A DNA stretch of 64,000 bases from Merluccius polli (Eukaryota; Chordata; Actinopteri; Gadiformes; Merlucciidae): assembly GCA_030340625.1 (NCBI GenBank), contig JAOPHQ010004624.1, forward strand, positions 37,429 to 101,428, given 5' to 3'. Shown here piece after piece: positions 47,033-58,542 of this stretch. The notes under the pieces were generated by a model. It did no database searches and was not told the origin of the DNA. It saw nothing but the letters and a program-made list of their open reading frames with translations. The number at the start of each line of letters is the position of its first letter. Within the stretch, counting starts at the first letter, position 1. The translations under genes and the position numbers were made by a program.

Positions 47033-50016
47033 CTAACTATAAGCTTTATCAAAGAGGAACGTCTTAAGCCTACTCTTAAATGTGGAGAGGGTGTCTGCCT
47101 CCCGAACCACAACTGGAAGCTGGTTCCACTGAAGAGGAGCTTGGTAACTGAAGGCTCTGGCTCCGGTTCTAGTTTTAGAAACTATTGGAACCACCAGTAG
47201 CCCTGCATTCAGAGAACGCAGTGTTCTAGTGGGGTAGTAGGGTACTATGAGCTCTTTGAGATATGAAGGGGCCTGCCCATGAAGAGCTTTATAGGTGAGG
47301 AGGAGGATTTTAAATTCTATTCTAAATTTTACAGGGAGCCAATGCAGAGAAGCTAGTACAGGAGAGATGTGATCTCTTTTCCTAGTTCCTGTCAGTACTC
47401 GTGCTGCAGCGTTTTGAATTAATTGGAGCATCTTAATGGATTTATTAGGACAACCTGATAATAAGGAGTTGCAGTAATCCAGCCTTGAGGTAACAAATGC
47501 ATGGATTAGTTTTTCTGCGTCTGTCTTTGATAGGATGCGTCTGATTTTTGTAATATTACGTAAATGAAAAAAGGCAGTCCTAGAGGTCTGCTTTATGTGG
47601 GAATTAAATGACAGATCCTGATGAAAGATAACTCCAAGATTCCTGACAGTGGTGCTAGAGGCCAATGTAATGCCATCTAGAGTAGCTATATCTGTAGACA
47701 TTAAGTCTCTAAGGTTTTTGGGGCCAAGTACAAGAATTTCGGTTTTCTCTGAGTTTAACATCAGAAAATTGCAGCTCATCCAGGATTTTATGTCTTTAAG
47801 ACATGTTTGTAATTTAGATAATTGATTAATTTCATCGGGTTTGATCGATAGATATAACTGCGTATCATCTGCATAACAATGAAAGTTAATGGAGTGATTT
47901 CTAATAATATCGCCTAAAGGGAGCATATATATATAGTAAATAGTATTGGTCCAAGTACAGAACCTTGTGGAACTCCATGACTAACTGTAGTATTTATTGA
48001 AGATTCATCATTCACATGTACAAACTGTGAACGATCTGATAGATATGACATAAACCAGCTTAGTGCGGTTCCTTTGATGCCAATTTCATGCTCGAGTCTC
48101 TGTAAAAGAATACTATGATCAATGGTGTCAAATGCAGCACTAAGATCTAATAATACAAGTACAGAGACAAGTCCATTGTCAGAAGCAATCAAAAGGTCAT
48201 TATTAACTTTAACCAGAGCTGTCTCTGTGCTATGATGAACTCTAAATCCTGACTGGAAATCCTCGAATAAACTATTGTTGTGTAGAAAGTCACACAATTG
48301 TTTGGCGACTACTTTCTCCAGAATTTTAGACAGAAAGGGGAGATTAGAAATCGGTCTATAGTTGGCTAAAACCCCTGGGTCAAGAGTGGGCTTTTTAAGA
48401 AGGGGTTTAATTACAGCTACTTTAAAGGACTGTGGTACATATCCTGATAATAAAGAAAGATTAATCATTTCCAGTAAAGAAGTGCCAATTAAGGGTACAA
48501 TTTCTTTAAGCAGCCTAGTTGGGATGGGGTCTAACAGACAGGTTGATGACTTTGATGAAGAAATTATAGAAGTTAACTGATGAAGAGAAACACTCCAAAT
48601 ACACATCTAAGTTTGCACCAGTCAAAGTGTCTGATGTTGGAGAGCCAGCGATACCTATTGAGGGCATTTGGTGACTAATTTTCTCTCTAATAGTAATAAT
48701 TTTATTATAAAAGAAGTTCATGAAGTCATTGCTACTTAAGTTGATGGGGATACATGGCTCAATAGAGCTGTGACTCTCTGTCAGCCTGGCTACAGTGCTG
48801 AAGAGGAACCTGGGGTTGTTTTTATTTTCTTCTATTAGTGCCGAGTAAAAGGCTCCTCTGGCATTACGGAGGGCCTTTCTATAATTTTTAAGATTATTTT
48901 GCCATATTAAGCGATTTTCTAATAAATTGGAAGCGCGCCATTTCCTTTCTGATTTCCTTGTTTCTTGTTTTAATTGACGAGTTTGTTGGTTGTACCACGG
49001 TGCTAGTTTCCTATGTTTTATTATTTTCTGTTTTCTAGGAGCGATAGAATCTAATGTTGATTGTAGAGAGCCTACAGCACTATTAACAAGATTATCAATT
49101 TGGGAGTGACTAAAGTTAATATAGGACTCCGTTATATTCAGATATGGCATTGAATTAAACACTGATGCAATCTCCTCCTTAAATTTAGCTACAGCACTGT
49201 CAGATAGACATCTGCTGTAGGAAGTTTTGCTTAATGGCTTATAGTCAAATAATAGAAATTCAAAAGTTATTAAATAATGATCAGATAGGAGAGGATTATG
49301 TGGAAAAACTATTAAATGTTCAATATCCATGCCATATGATAGAACAAGGTCAAGAGTGTGATTAAAACAATGGGTTGGTTTATTCACACTCTGACAGAAG
49401 CCAATTGAGTCTATTAATGAGGTAAATGCGTTACTAAGGCTGTCATTTGTAACATCCACATGGACATTAAAATCACCTACAATAATTACTTTATCTGATT
49501 TAAGAACTAAACTTGATAGAAACTCTGAGAATTCAGATATACAATCAGAGTACGGTCCAGGAGCGTGGTACACTATAACAAATAGGACTGGCTCCAGTGT
49601 TTTCCAGTTTGGGTGAGAAAGACTAAGAATAATGCTTTCAAATGAATTATAATTTAGTTTTGGTTTAGGGTCCATTAAAACCCTCGAATCATATATAGCT
49701 GCTACTCCACCTCCTCGGCCTGCGCCTCGGGGAATGTGAGTATTAATATGACTGGGGGGGTGGATTCATTTAGGCTAACATAATCCTCATGGGACAACCA
49801 GGTCTCAGTAAGACAAAGCAAATCAATATCATAATCTGATATTAATTCATTCACTAGAACAGCTTTGGATGACAGAGACCTGATATTTAACAGTCCACAT
49901 TTAATTATTTTATTTTGTGCTACTGGGGAGTTGGTTTTAATTTTTATTAGGTTTTCATGGTTAACTTCTCTTGTTTTTATTTCTTTACATAATGTAGGCG
50001 GTCGGGGGACAGACAC
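47033..50016 (-). pseudogene. L2-type ORF2: endonuclease plus reverse transcriptase, frameshifted
   Basis: Four minus-strand frames read in order: 50016-49702 (endonuclease start, [13 protein letters not shown] and LCLTETWL), 49675-48515 (VIIVGDFNVHVD and LLSDHYLITFEF of the endonuclease, then the linker), 48606-47914 ([42 protein letters not shown] of the reverse transcriptase) and 47926-47033 (YADD catalytic box at residues 18-21, NLGVIFHQDLSFNSH, C-terminal LHWLPV and FLFDKAYS). Breaks lie near a G7 run (49755-49761), near 48560, and at a TATATATA run (about 47924-47934). Protein order and motifs are those of L2/CR1 LINEs. All catalytic boxes remain, so decay is recent. Confidence 0.85.
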
Positions 50017-50112
50017 AGTCTCTATGGGGTGGTGGGTGGGGGACTGTACTAGAGGAAGCGCAGAGAAGTGTGTTAAACAGCAACTCTGCTTCCTGGTCCC
50101 AACTCTGGACTG

Positions 50113-50964
50113 TCAGGTTTTAGAAATAAACTGCATCATATTCCTGGATAAGAGAGCCGCTCCATCCAACGTGGGATGGATGCCGTCTCTCCCAATCAAA
50201 CCAGGTTTTCCCCAAAAAGGCTGCCAATTATCAATGAAGCCCACATGGTTTGCTGGACACCACCTGGACAGCCAGCGGTGGAAGGACGCCATGCGGCTAT
50301 ACATGACGTCACTGGTCACATTGGGCAGGGGTCCAGAGAAAACTACGGTGTCCGACATTGTTTTGGCGTATCTACACACCGATTCCACATTAATTTTAGT
50401 GACCTCCGATTGGCGTAATCGGGAGTCATTACCGCCGACGTGAATAACAATCTTATGATATTTACGTTTGTCTTTAGCCAGCAGTTTTAAATAGGATTCA
50501 ACGTCGCCCGCTCTGGCCCCAGGGATACATTTGACTATGGCCGCTGGCTTCGCTAACTTCACGTTTCTGACTATAGAAGAGCCAATAACCAGAGTCTGCT
50601 CCTCAGCGGGTGCGTCGCTGAGTGGGGAAAACGTATTAGAAACGTGAATGGTCTGGTGGTGAGCCGTGGGCTTCAGTGGGTTGCCGCTACGCTTCCCCCG
50701 GACAGTCACCCACTCTCCGTGGCTTCCCGGCTGCTCGGGGTCTACCGGGGGACGGCTAACTAGAGCTACCGCCGGCCGGCCCGCACAGACTACCGGAGAC
50801 GGTGTGGTGCGGTACCGGGCCTCTAAGTCACTAATCCTCACCTCCAGCGCACTAAATAAACTACATTTAATACAGGTACCATTATCACTAAAAGAGGTGG
50901 AGGAGTAACTAAACATTTGGCACACTGAGCAGGACAGAGGAGCAGAGGAAGAGGGAGAAGCCAT
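50113..50964 (-). CDS. LINE ORF1 with SGNH/GDSL-type esterase domain
   Basis: 283 residues, ATG at 50964. The N-terminus has a CSVCQMF...CIKC cysteine pair pattern (about residues 12-35) and a short helical stretch ([12 protein letters not shown]). After a Pro-rich linker comes the esterase: [11 protein letters not shown] (block I with the nucleophile Ser, about 127-137), HVGGNDSRL (block III GGND, about 175-183) and [11 protein letters not shown] (block V Asp-x-x-His, about 259-269). Esterase ORF1 proteins are known from CR1/L2 elements, where they are thought to assist RNP or membrane interaction; the role here is inferred. The reading frame is intact although ORF2 is broken. Confidence 0.85.
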   Translation of the reverse strand: MASPSSSAPLSCSVCQMFSYSSTSFSDNGTCIKCSLFSALEVRISDLEARYRTTPSPVVCAGRPAVALVSRPPVDPEQPGSHGEWVTVRGKRSGNPLKPTAHHQTIHVSNTFSPLSDAPAEEQTLVIGSSIVRNVKLAKPAAIVKCIPGARAGDVESYLKLLAKDKRKYHKIVIHVGGNDSRLRQSEVTKINVESVCRYAKTMSDTVVFSGPLPNVTSDVMYSRMASFHRWLSRWCPANHVGFIDNWQPFWGKPGLIGRDGIHPTLDGAALLSRNMMQFISKT

Positions 50965-51933
50965 CGCTAACTGCTAATGCTTAATGTAACTAGCGTGTGA
51001 AGACTTAAAATAGCGACTTGTCGCTATTTTAAGTTTAAATGTTTAAGCGGGTAAATAACCGCTGTAACGAGTAAAACAAATGTATATTTAGCGTTCACCG
51101 ACAGCTACAACACCAAACAGTGTACACAGAGCAAGAGGTAGACCGGAAATGAGTCGATGCTTACCGCAACAGCGACACCTACCAAGAACACGTTTCAAGC
51201 ACACCCAATTGCTAAGTTAACCCATTACTACTGTGCAACAGAGATAAGTGCTTAAATACTAAGCGCAAAATATAAATGTAGGACATACAATCATAGAATA
51301 AGTGAAAATTCTTTCTTTTTTTATATGGGGATATAAGACGCACAGGATATCTAAGTCAAATATACAAAAACCCATAAAAGGTCTCCCCATTCTGAGGCTC
51401 TATTTGGCAGCGAACTCCAGGCTTTAGTTTGTTGGCAGTGTGGGATCCCTGATGATGGGTTTTTAAAGACTGCCCCCTTGTGGGTACATTTAGAAACAAC
51501 CCCAACCAAGAACTCATCCAGCCTTGTTGTTCTCCCAAACAGGATCCCTCAATAATGTGATTGAACCAAATACTATCCTAAAGAATTTGTTACCAATTCT
51601 ATTATATAGACAACCAATCATTTCATCAATTAAGTACCAAGTACAACCTTCCACAATCACACTTTTTTTGTTACCTCCAAATTATGCACTTTGTCAAACA
51701 AAATGTTTCCCACTTTAATTCTATTCCCCAAAATTCCCCACAGGTTTTATAATCTTTTATTAAACAGTTTGTTAACTTTTTCAATACTTCTACTGCTAGC
51801 AGTCATATCAGGGAAGCTTGGGCCAGATATCTGCATGCAGCTGTACATGAAGATTTATGGGATGTTGCACTTGTTGTCACATATCCACTCTTGCTCTATG
51901 AACAATATAGACTGATACAATATAAGACCCCTT

Positions 51934-53095
51934 ATGATGACTACAATAAATGGTTCTACGTGTCCCTCGCCCGGACGTGGGTCACCGGGGCCTCCCCCTG
52001 GAGCCAGGCCTGGGGGTGGGGCTCGGCGGCGAGCGCCTGGTGGCCGGGCCTACACCCACGGGGCCCGGCCGGGCACAGCCCGAAAGGATGACGTGGGACC
52101 CCCTTCCCGCCGGCTCACCACCAGCAGGAGGGGCCAAAGGGGTCGGGTGCAGTGCGAGCTGGGCGGCGGCCGAAGGCGGGGACCTTGGCGGTCCGATCCT
52201 CGGCTGCAGAAGCTAGCTCTAGGGACGTGGAACGTCACCTCTCTGGTGGGGAAGGAGCCTGAGCTGGTGCGCGAGGTTGAGAAGTTCCGGCTAGATATAG
52301 TCGGCCTCACCTCGACGCATAGCAAGGGCTCTGGAACCAGTCTTCTCGAGAGGGGTTGGACTCTCTTCCACTCTGGAGTTGCCACTGGTGAGAGGCGCCG
52401 GGCAGGGGTGGCAATACTTATTGCCCCCCGGCTTGGTGCCAGTATGTTGGAGTTTACCCCGGTAGACGAGAGGGTAGCCTCCCTCCGCCTTCGGGTGGGG
52501 GGACGGATCCTGACTGTTGTTTGTGCCTATGGTCCAAACAGCAGTTCAGAGTATCCACCCTTTTTGGACTCCTTGGAGGGGGTGCTGGAAAGTGCTCCCT
52601 CTGGGGATTCCCTCGTTCTGCTGGGGGACTTCAACGCTCACGTTGGCAGCGACAGTGAGACCTGGAGGGGTGTGATTGGGAGGAACGGCCCCCCCCGATC
52701 TGAACCCGAGTGGTGTTCAGTTATTGGACTTCTGTGCTCGTCACAGATTGTCCATAACGAACACCATGTTCAAGCATAAGGGTGTCCATATGTGCACTTG
52801 GCACCAGGACACCCTAGGCCGCAGTTCGATGATCGACTTTGTAGTCGTGTCGTCGGACTTGCGGCCGCATGTCTTGGACACTCGGGCGAAGAGAGGGGCG
52901 GAGCTGTCAACTGATCACCACCTGGTGGTGAGTTGGCTGCGATGGTGGGGGAGAATGCCGGTCAGACCTGGCAGACCCAAACGTATCGTGAGGGTCTGCT
53001 GGGAACGTCTGGCAGAGTCTCCTGTCAGAGAGAGCTTCAACTCCCACCTCCGGGAGAGCTTTGACCATGTACCGGGGGAGGCGGGGGGACATTGA
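51934..53095 (+). pseudogene. Rex3 endonuclease region, frameshifted
   Basis: The frame 51934-52779 holds the apurinic-type endonuclease start: [53 protein letters not shown] and [10 protein letters not shown]. Near 52690 a CCCCCCC run shifts the frame to 52676-53095 ([48 protein letters not shown]). A second shift near 53075 leads to the reverse transcriptase frame. This copy therefore cannot make an intact polyprotein. Confidence 0.85.
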
Positions 53096-55115
53096 GTCCG
53101 AGTGGGCCATGTTCCACGCCTCCATTGTTAAGGCGGCCGACCAGAGCTGTGGCCGCAAGGTGGTCGGTGCCTGCCGTGGCGGCAATCCCCGAACCCGCTG
53201 GTGGACACCGGCGGTAAGGGATGCCGTCAAACTGAAGAAGGAGTCCTATAGGACCTTTTTGGCCTGTGGGACTCCGGAGGCAGCAGGCAGGTACCGGCAG
53301 GCCAAGCGGAGCGCAGCTGTGGCGGTTACCGAGGCAAAAACCCGGACATGGGAGGAGTTCGGTGAGGCCATGGAGAACGATTTCCGGACGGCTTCGAAGA
53401 GGTTCTGGACCACCATCCGGCGTCTCAGGAGGGGGAAGCAGTGCATCGTCAACACTGTGTATGGTGGAGACGGTGCGCTGCTGACCTCGACTCGGGACGT
53501 TGTGGATCGGTGGAAGGAATACTTCGAAGACCTCCTCAATCCCACCAACACGCCTTCCGGTAAGGAAGCAGGGCCTGGGGACTCGGGTGTGGGCCCTCCT
53601 ATCTCTGGGGCTGAGGTTGCCGAGGTGGTCAGGAAGCTCCTCGGTGGCAGGGCCCCGGGGGTGGATGAGGTCCGCCCGGAGTTCCTTAAGGCCCTGGATG
53701 TTGTGGGGCTGTCTTGGTTGACACGACTCTGCAGCATCGCGTGGACATCGGGGGCAGTGCCCCTGGATTGGCAGACTGGGGTGGTGGTCCCTCTTTTTAA
53801 GAAGGGGGACCGGAGGGTGTGTTCCAACTATAGGGGGATCACACTCCTCAGCCTCCCTGGTAAGGTCTATTCAGGGGTGCTGGAGAGGAGGGTCCGTCGG
53901 ATAGTCGAACCTCGGATCCAGGAGGAGCAATGTGGTTTTCGTCCAGGCCGTGGAACAGTGGACCAGCTCTACACCCTCTGCAGGATCCTTGAGGGTGCAT
54001 GGGAGTTTGCCCAACCAGTCCACATGTGCTTTGTGGACTTGGAGAAGGCATTCGACCGTGTCCCTCGGGGAGTCCTGTGGGGGGTTCTCCGGGAGTATGG
54101 GGTATCGGACCCCCTAATACGGGCTGTCCGTTCCCTGTATGACCGGTGTCAGAGCTTGGTCCGCATTGCCGGTAATAAGTCGGACTTGTTTCCAGTGAGG
54201 GTTGGACTCCGCCAGGGCTGCCCTTTGTCACCGATCCTGTTCATAATTTTTATGGCCAGGATTTCTAGGCACAGCCAGGGCGTTGAGGGGGTCCGGTTTG
54301 GTGACCTCAGGATTGGGTCTCTGCTTTTTGCGGATGATGTGGTCCTGATGGCTTCATCAGACCGTGACCTCCAACTCTCGCTGGACAGGTTCGCAGCCGA
54401 GTGTGAAGCGGTCGGGATGAGAATCAGCACCTCCAAGTCCGAGTCCATGGTCCTCAACCGGAAAAGGGTGGAGTGCACCCTCCGGGTCGGGGATGAGATC
54501 CTGCCCCAAGTGGAGGAGTTCAAGTACCTCGGGGTCTTGTTCACGAGTGAGGGGAGGATGGAGCGGGAGATCGACAGGCGGATCGGTGCAGCGTCTGCAG
54601 TAATGCGGACTCTGCATGGATCCGTCGTGGTGAAGAGGGAGCTGAGCCGAAAGGCAAAGCTCTCGATTTACCAGTCGATCTACGTTCCTGCCCTCACCTA
54701 TGGTCATGAGCTTTGGGTAATGACCGAAAGAACGAGATCGCGAGTACAAGCGGCCGAAATGAGCTTCCTCCGCAGGGTGGCTGGGCTCTCCCTTAGAGAT
54801 AGGGTGAGAAGCTCGGTCATCCAGGAGGAGCTCGGAGTAGACCCGCTACTCCTCCGCGTTGAGAGGAGCCAGATGAGGTGGCTCGGGCATCTAGTTAGGA
54901 TGCCTCCCGGACGCCTCCCTGGTGAGGTGTTCAGGGCACGTCCCACTGGTAGGAGACCCCGGGGAAGACCCAGGACACGCTGGAGAGACTATGTCTCTCG
55001 GCTGGCCTGGGAACGCCTCGGGATCCCCCAGGAAGAGCTGGCCGAAGTAGCTGGGGAAAGGGAAGTCTGGGCTTCCCTGCTTAGGCTGCTGCCCCCGCGA
55101 CCCGACCCCGGATAA
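53061..55115 (+). CDS. Rex3 reverse transcriptase region, open
   Basis: 684 codons open without stop. Fingers/palm motifs in order: VVVPLFKKGDRRVCSNYRGI, QCGFRPGRGTVDQLY, FVDLEKAFDRVPR, GLRQGCPLSPILF and LLFADDVVLMAS (the catalytic FADD box, around residue 425), then EFKYLGVLF and the RTE C-terminus with RRVAGLSLRDRVRSS and WLGHLVRMP. The ORF has no good ATG at its 5' edge because it is the rear half of a broken polyprotein. It encodes target-primed reverse transcription of the element in the nucleus. The long open frame implies recent insertion. Confidence 0.88.
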   Translation: MTMYRGRRGDIESEWAMFHASIVKAADQSCGRKVVGACRGGNPRTRWWTPAVRDAVKLKKESYRTFLACGTPEAAGRYRQAKRSAAVAVTEAKTRTWEEFGEAMENDFRTASKRFWTTIRRLRRGKQCIVNTVYGGDGALLTSTRDVVDRWKEYFEDLLNPTNTPSGKEAGPGDSGVGPPISGAEVAEVVRKLLGGRAPGVDEVRPEFLKALDVVGLSWLTRLCSIAWTSGAVPLDWQTGVVVPLFKKGDRRVCSNYRGITLLSLPGKVYSGVLERRVRRIVEPRIQEEQCGFRPGRGTVDQLYTLCRILEGAWEFAQPVHMCFVDLEKAFDRVPRGVLWGVLREYGVSDPLIRAVRSLYDRCQSLVRIAGNKSDLFPVRVGLRQGCPLSPILFIIFMARISRHSQGVEGVRFGDLRIGSLLFADDVVLMASSDRDLQLSLDRFAAECEAVGMRISTSKSESMVLNRKRVECTLRVGDEILPQVEEFKYLGVLFTSEGRMEREIDRRIGAASAVMRTLHGSVVVKRELSRKAKLSIYQSIYVPALTYGHELWVMTERTRSRVQAAEMSFLRRVAGLSLRDRVRSSVIQEELGVDPLLLRVERSQMRWLGHLVRMPPGRLPGEVFRARPTGRRPRGRPRTRWRDYVSRLAWERLGIPQEELAEVAGEREVWASLLRLLPPRPDPG

Positions 55116-55360
55116 GCGGAAGAAAATGGATGGAATATAAGGTAAAACACAGGCTCCATTCCTCCAAAACGTTACACCAGTTCTACCCAATAGTTTCTCC
55201 AGTATGCAACAAATGTAGATCTGCTGAAGGATCACTGGCACATCTGTGCTGGCACTGCTCAGTGTTACACACCTACTAGACTAACATTCTTGATTGGTGT
55301 GCAAAGGCCTACAACAAAAACATTCAGCCTAACCATAACCTAGCCATCTTTGGATGCTCG

Positions 55361-57276
55361 CAGTGGCGACTGGTCATTAGGGGCAGGTGGGGCAGAGCCC
55401 CACCTACTCTCACAAGAAAAGAAAAAAAAAAAAAAAAAAAAAATTATATATAATTTTTTTTTAAATATATATATTTAAAAAAAATCTCCCCATAAAGTAC
55501 TGTAAAATAATAAGTTTGGCGCTTTTAGTTCATTTTTAGTCGACCCTAGCTTGCTTCTTCAGACTGAGTTCGTCTGGTGGGGCTAGAAATGGCTTTAAGT
55601 GGAGCTAGCCCCACCTGTCTAATGGTAGTGTGTATTGGGACTTGAAAAATTGAAATGCACATGCTCAGAATGTTCTCCGTTGAAGTGGACGGAGAAAAAT
55701 ATTTTTCCTATGGTAGGGCTATCCCCACCGGCACTGCTATGGACATATATGGTTCGTTCCGCTACAGCGTAATTTCATTGTTCGCAGCTATTGGCTATTG
55801 GTGTGCGGCGCGCGTGATGAGTCATGACTCGAGTGACTTCGTCACGTGTGCGCCGTGTGAGAAGTTGCTAACAAGCATGTCGGAGTTACGCAAACGAAAA
55901 CAGGTATGTACTCGGTCGGATCATCACTTGTATTAAACTGTGTGGGAAATGTGAGACAGCACTGCGGGGTCACGACGAGTCGGCGGTCTGAATCCGGGGA
56001 TATTCCGGTGTATTTTTGAGACGATGTGTGAGGGCGATGCTCGGCTTCAGCGGCACTATGACGCTCAGCCCGTATTCAAAGGGACATCACCATACAGGAC
56101 CAACTGTTAGACTGCATGTATGAAGTGGACAGGGACAGCCGAACAAGTGGACGAGACATCATGTGTTGCTGTACAGGCCGACGAGACAACGGATGTCTCC
56201 TGTAAATCACAGGTGGTGGTTGTGCTGCGATACCTTTTGCCGTAACACAGTGACAGTTAAGCGTTGTTCTTGTCAATGTTGTGTCTGTTTATGTTTGTCC
56301 CGTCTTATATGTCCCCACTCCTGGTCTGCACCTTGTCGTGGTGAGTGGGCTTTAAACCAAGACAGGCCATTCTGAATCTTTTCTTTCACAGCTGTTATCT
56401 TTGGTTTCTCCTCCAGGACACTGCCTAGGCCTATGGGAGGTCTCCATGGTAACATGATATTGGGTTCTTATAGTGGCTCTTACAGCTGTTTGCACTAGTG
56501 TCATTTTGGTTTGCGGAAGCTTAGTTTAAAGTTTAAAAACTATACTTTCATTATTGCAATGTTTTGATGTCAGCAATAAAACATTAAAAGCTGCACTAAT
56601 GTACTTTATTAATTAAATATATATGATACATGGATAACAGTCACTTAGTTCAAAAACCAAAAGCCCAGCATACTGAATAGTGTTAAAGTATGTTTTATTT
56701 GTAATGGTTGAGCCCCAGTACCTGCCTGCTGTCCTGGTTATCTTTCCACAGTTCCTTGTGGTGGAGCTGAGGGCTGAATAGAGAATGGGACACACCAAGC
56801 CAGGGCTACAAACAGCATGGTGGGACACTCAGTACGTTTACATGACACTCAAGAAAGTTAGACCAATGAAGAAAGCTCAATCTCTATTTTGAAATACTTT
56901 AGCTTTTTTGAAAATTACCAATTTTATTTGTAATATATTAGGGCTGTAACTTTTTCCAAAAATGAATTTCAAACAAATTTAAAATGCCCCGTAATTTGTT
57001 TGAATATATTCTAATACCCCCTCCACATAAGCTTGGTTTACTGATAGGTTTAGAGCCGTTTAGCGTATTACTGCCTTCCACAGGTCAGATGTTGAATTAG
57101 ATTTTACATACAGTCCTGTGTTGTGCAGGATAGCCGGGAACAGGCGGAGTCAACCTCTACAAAGATCACCACGACTGTGAAAACAAATGGGTGACGTCAC
57201 GGACACTGGTACGTCATTTAAAAAAATAAAAAATTAGCCTAGCCCCACCTGTTTTTTACATGTAGAAACGCCACTG
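55361..57276 (+). mobile_element. Deleted hAT element with first exon and transposase scraps
   Basis: Ends CAGTGGCGACTGG and CGCCACTG are inverted, with sub-terminal GCAGGTGGGGC and GCCCCACCTG. It contains a start exon 55877-55903 (MSELRKRKQ then GT donor at 55904) preceded by a CGTGATGAGTCATGACTCG palindrome, and a transposase scrap at 56159-56245. The flanks (GATGCTCG and TCGGATGA) do not give a clean TSD. An A-tract (about 55423-55443) lies near the left end. Confidence 0.75.
56159..56245 (+). pseudogene. hAT transposase fragment (DETTD motif)
   Basis: Reads SCVAVQADETTDVSCKSQVV, then VVLRYLLP and a stop. The ADETTD motif with the following strand is the conserved first acidic block of ZMYM/hAT-type transposases. 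Only about 28 residues survive. Confidence 0.8.
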
Positions 57277-58035
57277 TCGGATGAGACTTTGGTCTTGCTC
57301 TATGATGAAGATGATCAAAGCGGATTCAGGTGTGGCTACCGCTTCGTTCGGGGACAACCTGTCATCAGTTACACTCGCTGGGGCTGTTACATGAAGATTT
57401 CCTTCAACCTGTTTGTATTCCCAAAATTTCTAAATTCAAAAGTGGGAGTAGACAATTTTTCAACGTTTCCAACCCTAGCGTTTCCAAGTGGTATTATTTT
57501 AAATCTCCGCAAAGAAACGATCAACACTTTGGAAATAAGAAAGAAAGAAGCACGTTCACTGAAGAGGTAAAGTGAAATCGTCATAATTTTATATTGAATT
57601 TGGGAACAGGCAAAAGCTATTGTAATGATGTGCATTGCACAGTAATACCATAGTCTGAGTATTTCTATCGGCAGCAGGGGTTGGCGTCGGGGGGAGTAGA
57701 AGAAAACCGTGAGTTTATTCATTAATTCAGTCTATAATGGAGAAAGGCAGATACAAATTATTTAGTATGTGTTGAGAAAAGCGAACTGGGTTGGTAGCCT
57801 GACGAGTCACGACATGAGGGTTATTCAGGTAGTATACTCAATGCAAAAACGTAGTGTACGGAGATATAAGTAGTGTCATCAGATTTGCCTTTGTAATATT
57901 CCACATTCCACAATAAAACAATAGAAAGAGGTTGGCCACCTAACAAATTGTAAATGTGTCACTGTTTTTTTTTCACACCTACGCCAGTTAGAGTTACTTT
58001 GGTTGTTCTCCCGTCCACCATATCCACAACTGGGG
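57277..58035. other. Intergenic; 94-codon frame of unknown meaning
   Basis: The frame from 57289 to 57570 (VLLYDEDDQSGFRCGYRFVR at the start) is not recognised. Nothing else identified. Confidence 0.35.
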
Positions 58036-58043
58036 ATAGCTAC

Positions 58044-58510
58044 CATAGATATATATAGAACACTAGATGCGTTACGGCGGAGTCTAGAACGTCCTCACAG
58101 GTCGGCCATCTTACTCCAGGCAAGACGGTCGACCACAGGCATCTTACCACAGGCAAGATCTCTGTCCAGGGTGGGGGATTTCAACATGCAGCCTTTCTTA
58201 TAGCGTATTTGTAATAGGAAATAGTGTAATCTACCTATTTTAGAACTTTATTCTATTTTTAATTTAAAAAAAAAAAAAATTGTTTTAATTATGCAATTAT
58301 GCAGTGCACTTTGACATTTATAACAAACCAAACCGTTTGAAAATCGGATGAAATTTGAGCAAGTTATGGTTATCTAAAAGTACGTGTACCACTACAACAC
58401 ATGTTATGGGTGACCGAGCTGCCTGGAGTAAGATGGCCGCCATGTGCGGACGTTCCACTCCGTTGGCCAGCAACGCGGACGAGGCATCTAGTGTTCTATA
58501 TATATCTATG
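58044..58510. mobile_element. CATAGA-ended palindromic MITE, 8-bp TSD
   Basis: Starts CATAGATATATATAGAACAC, then TAGATGC, and ends in the inverse. Identical ATAGCTAC flanks at 58036-58043 and 58511-58518. The subterminal GGCCATCTTACTCCAGGCA is also inverted near 58437. 467 bp, no transposase. Confidence 0.88.
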
Positions 58511-58542
58511 ATAGCTACCGATAACTACCGGGTAAACAAAAG

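Larger units (their letters stand above)
46325..51190 (-). mobile_element. L2-type (CR1/L2 clade) LINE, nearly full length
   Basis: Minus strand: 5' region from about 51190, ORF1 (50964-50113), ORF2 (about 50016-47033) and a 3'UTR ending at 46325 in repeated TTGAA, the short-repeat tail typical of L2/CR1. The 3' sequence TTTATTTGTATAGCGCCAAT (plus strand) is a common fish LINE end. The 5' border is approximate. A 14-bp-arm hairpin (CTTAAAATAGCGAC) sits at 51004-51033. Three frameshifts in ORF2 make this copy inactive. Confidence 0.88.
51927..55133 (+). mobile_element. Rex3 (RTE-type) LINE with 8-bp TSD
   Basis: Flanked by identical AATATAAG at 51919-51926 and 55134-55141. The 3' end GATAAGCGGAAGAAAATGGA followed by TGG is the usual Rex3 tail. 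Sequences matching the published Rex3 degenerate primer sites, as I recall them, are present: TGGCAGACTGGGGTGGTGGT at about 53768 and CAGGGCTGCCCTTTGTCACC at about 54212. GC-rich 5' part. 3.2 kb; two frameshifts in the endonuclease part. Confidence 0.93.
51345..55360 (+). pseudogene. L1-type LINE ORF2 C-terminal remnant, split by Rex3
   Basis: Left part 51345-51918, right part 55142-55360. The left translation (several frames) gives LRLYLAANSRL and LWVHLETTP-like pieces, as at the end of fish L1 ORF2. Across the Rex3 insertion the sequence joins as RLIQY-KVKHRLHSSKTLH, followed by VSPVCNKCRS..LAHLCWHC, the Cys/His motif at the L1 ORF2 C-terminus. Many stops; inactive. The hAT derivative at 55361 interrupts or truncates its right side. 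Confidence 0.65.

Noticed and set aside
55361..57276. Target-site duplication for the hAT derivative
   Set aside because: Flanks GATGCTCG and TCGGATGA do not match; GGATG on both sides is offset and not a valid duplication.
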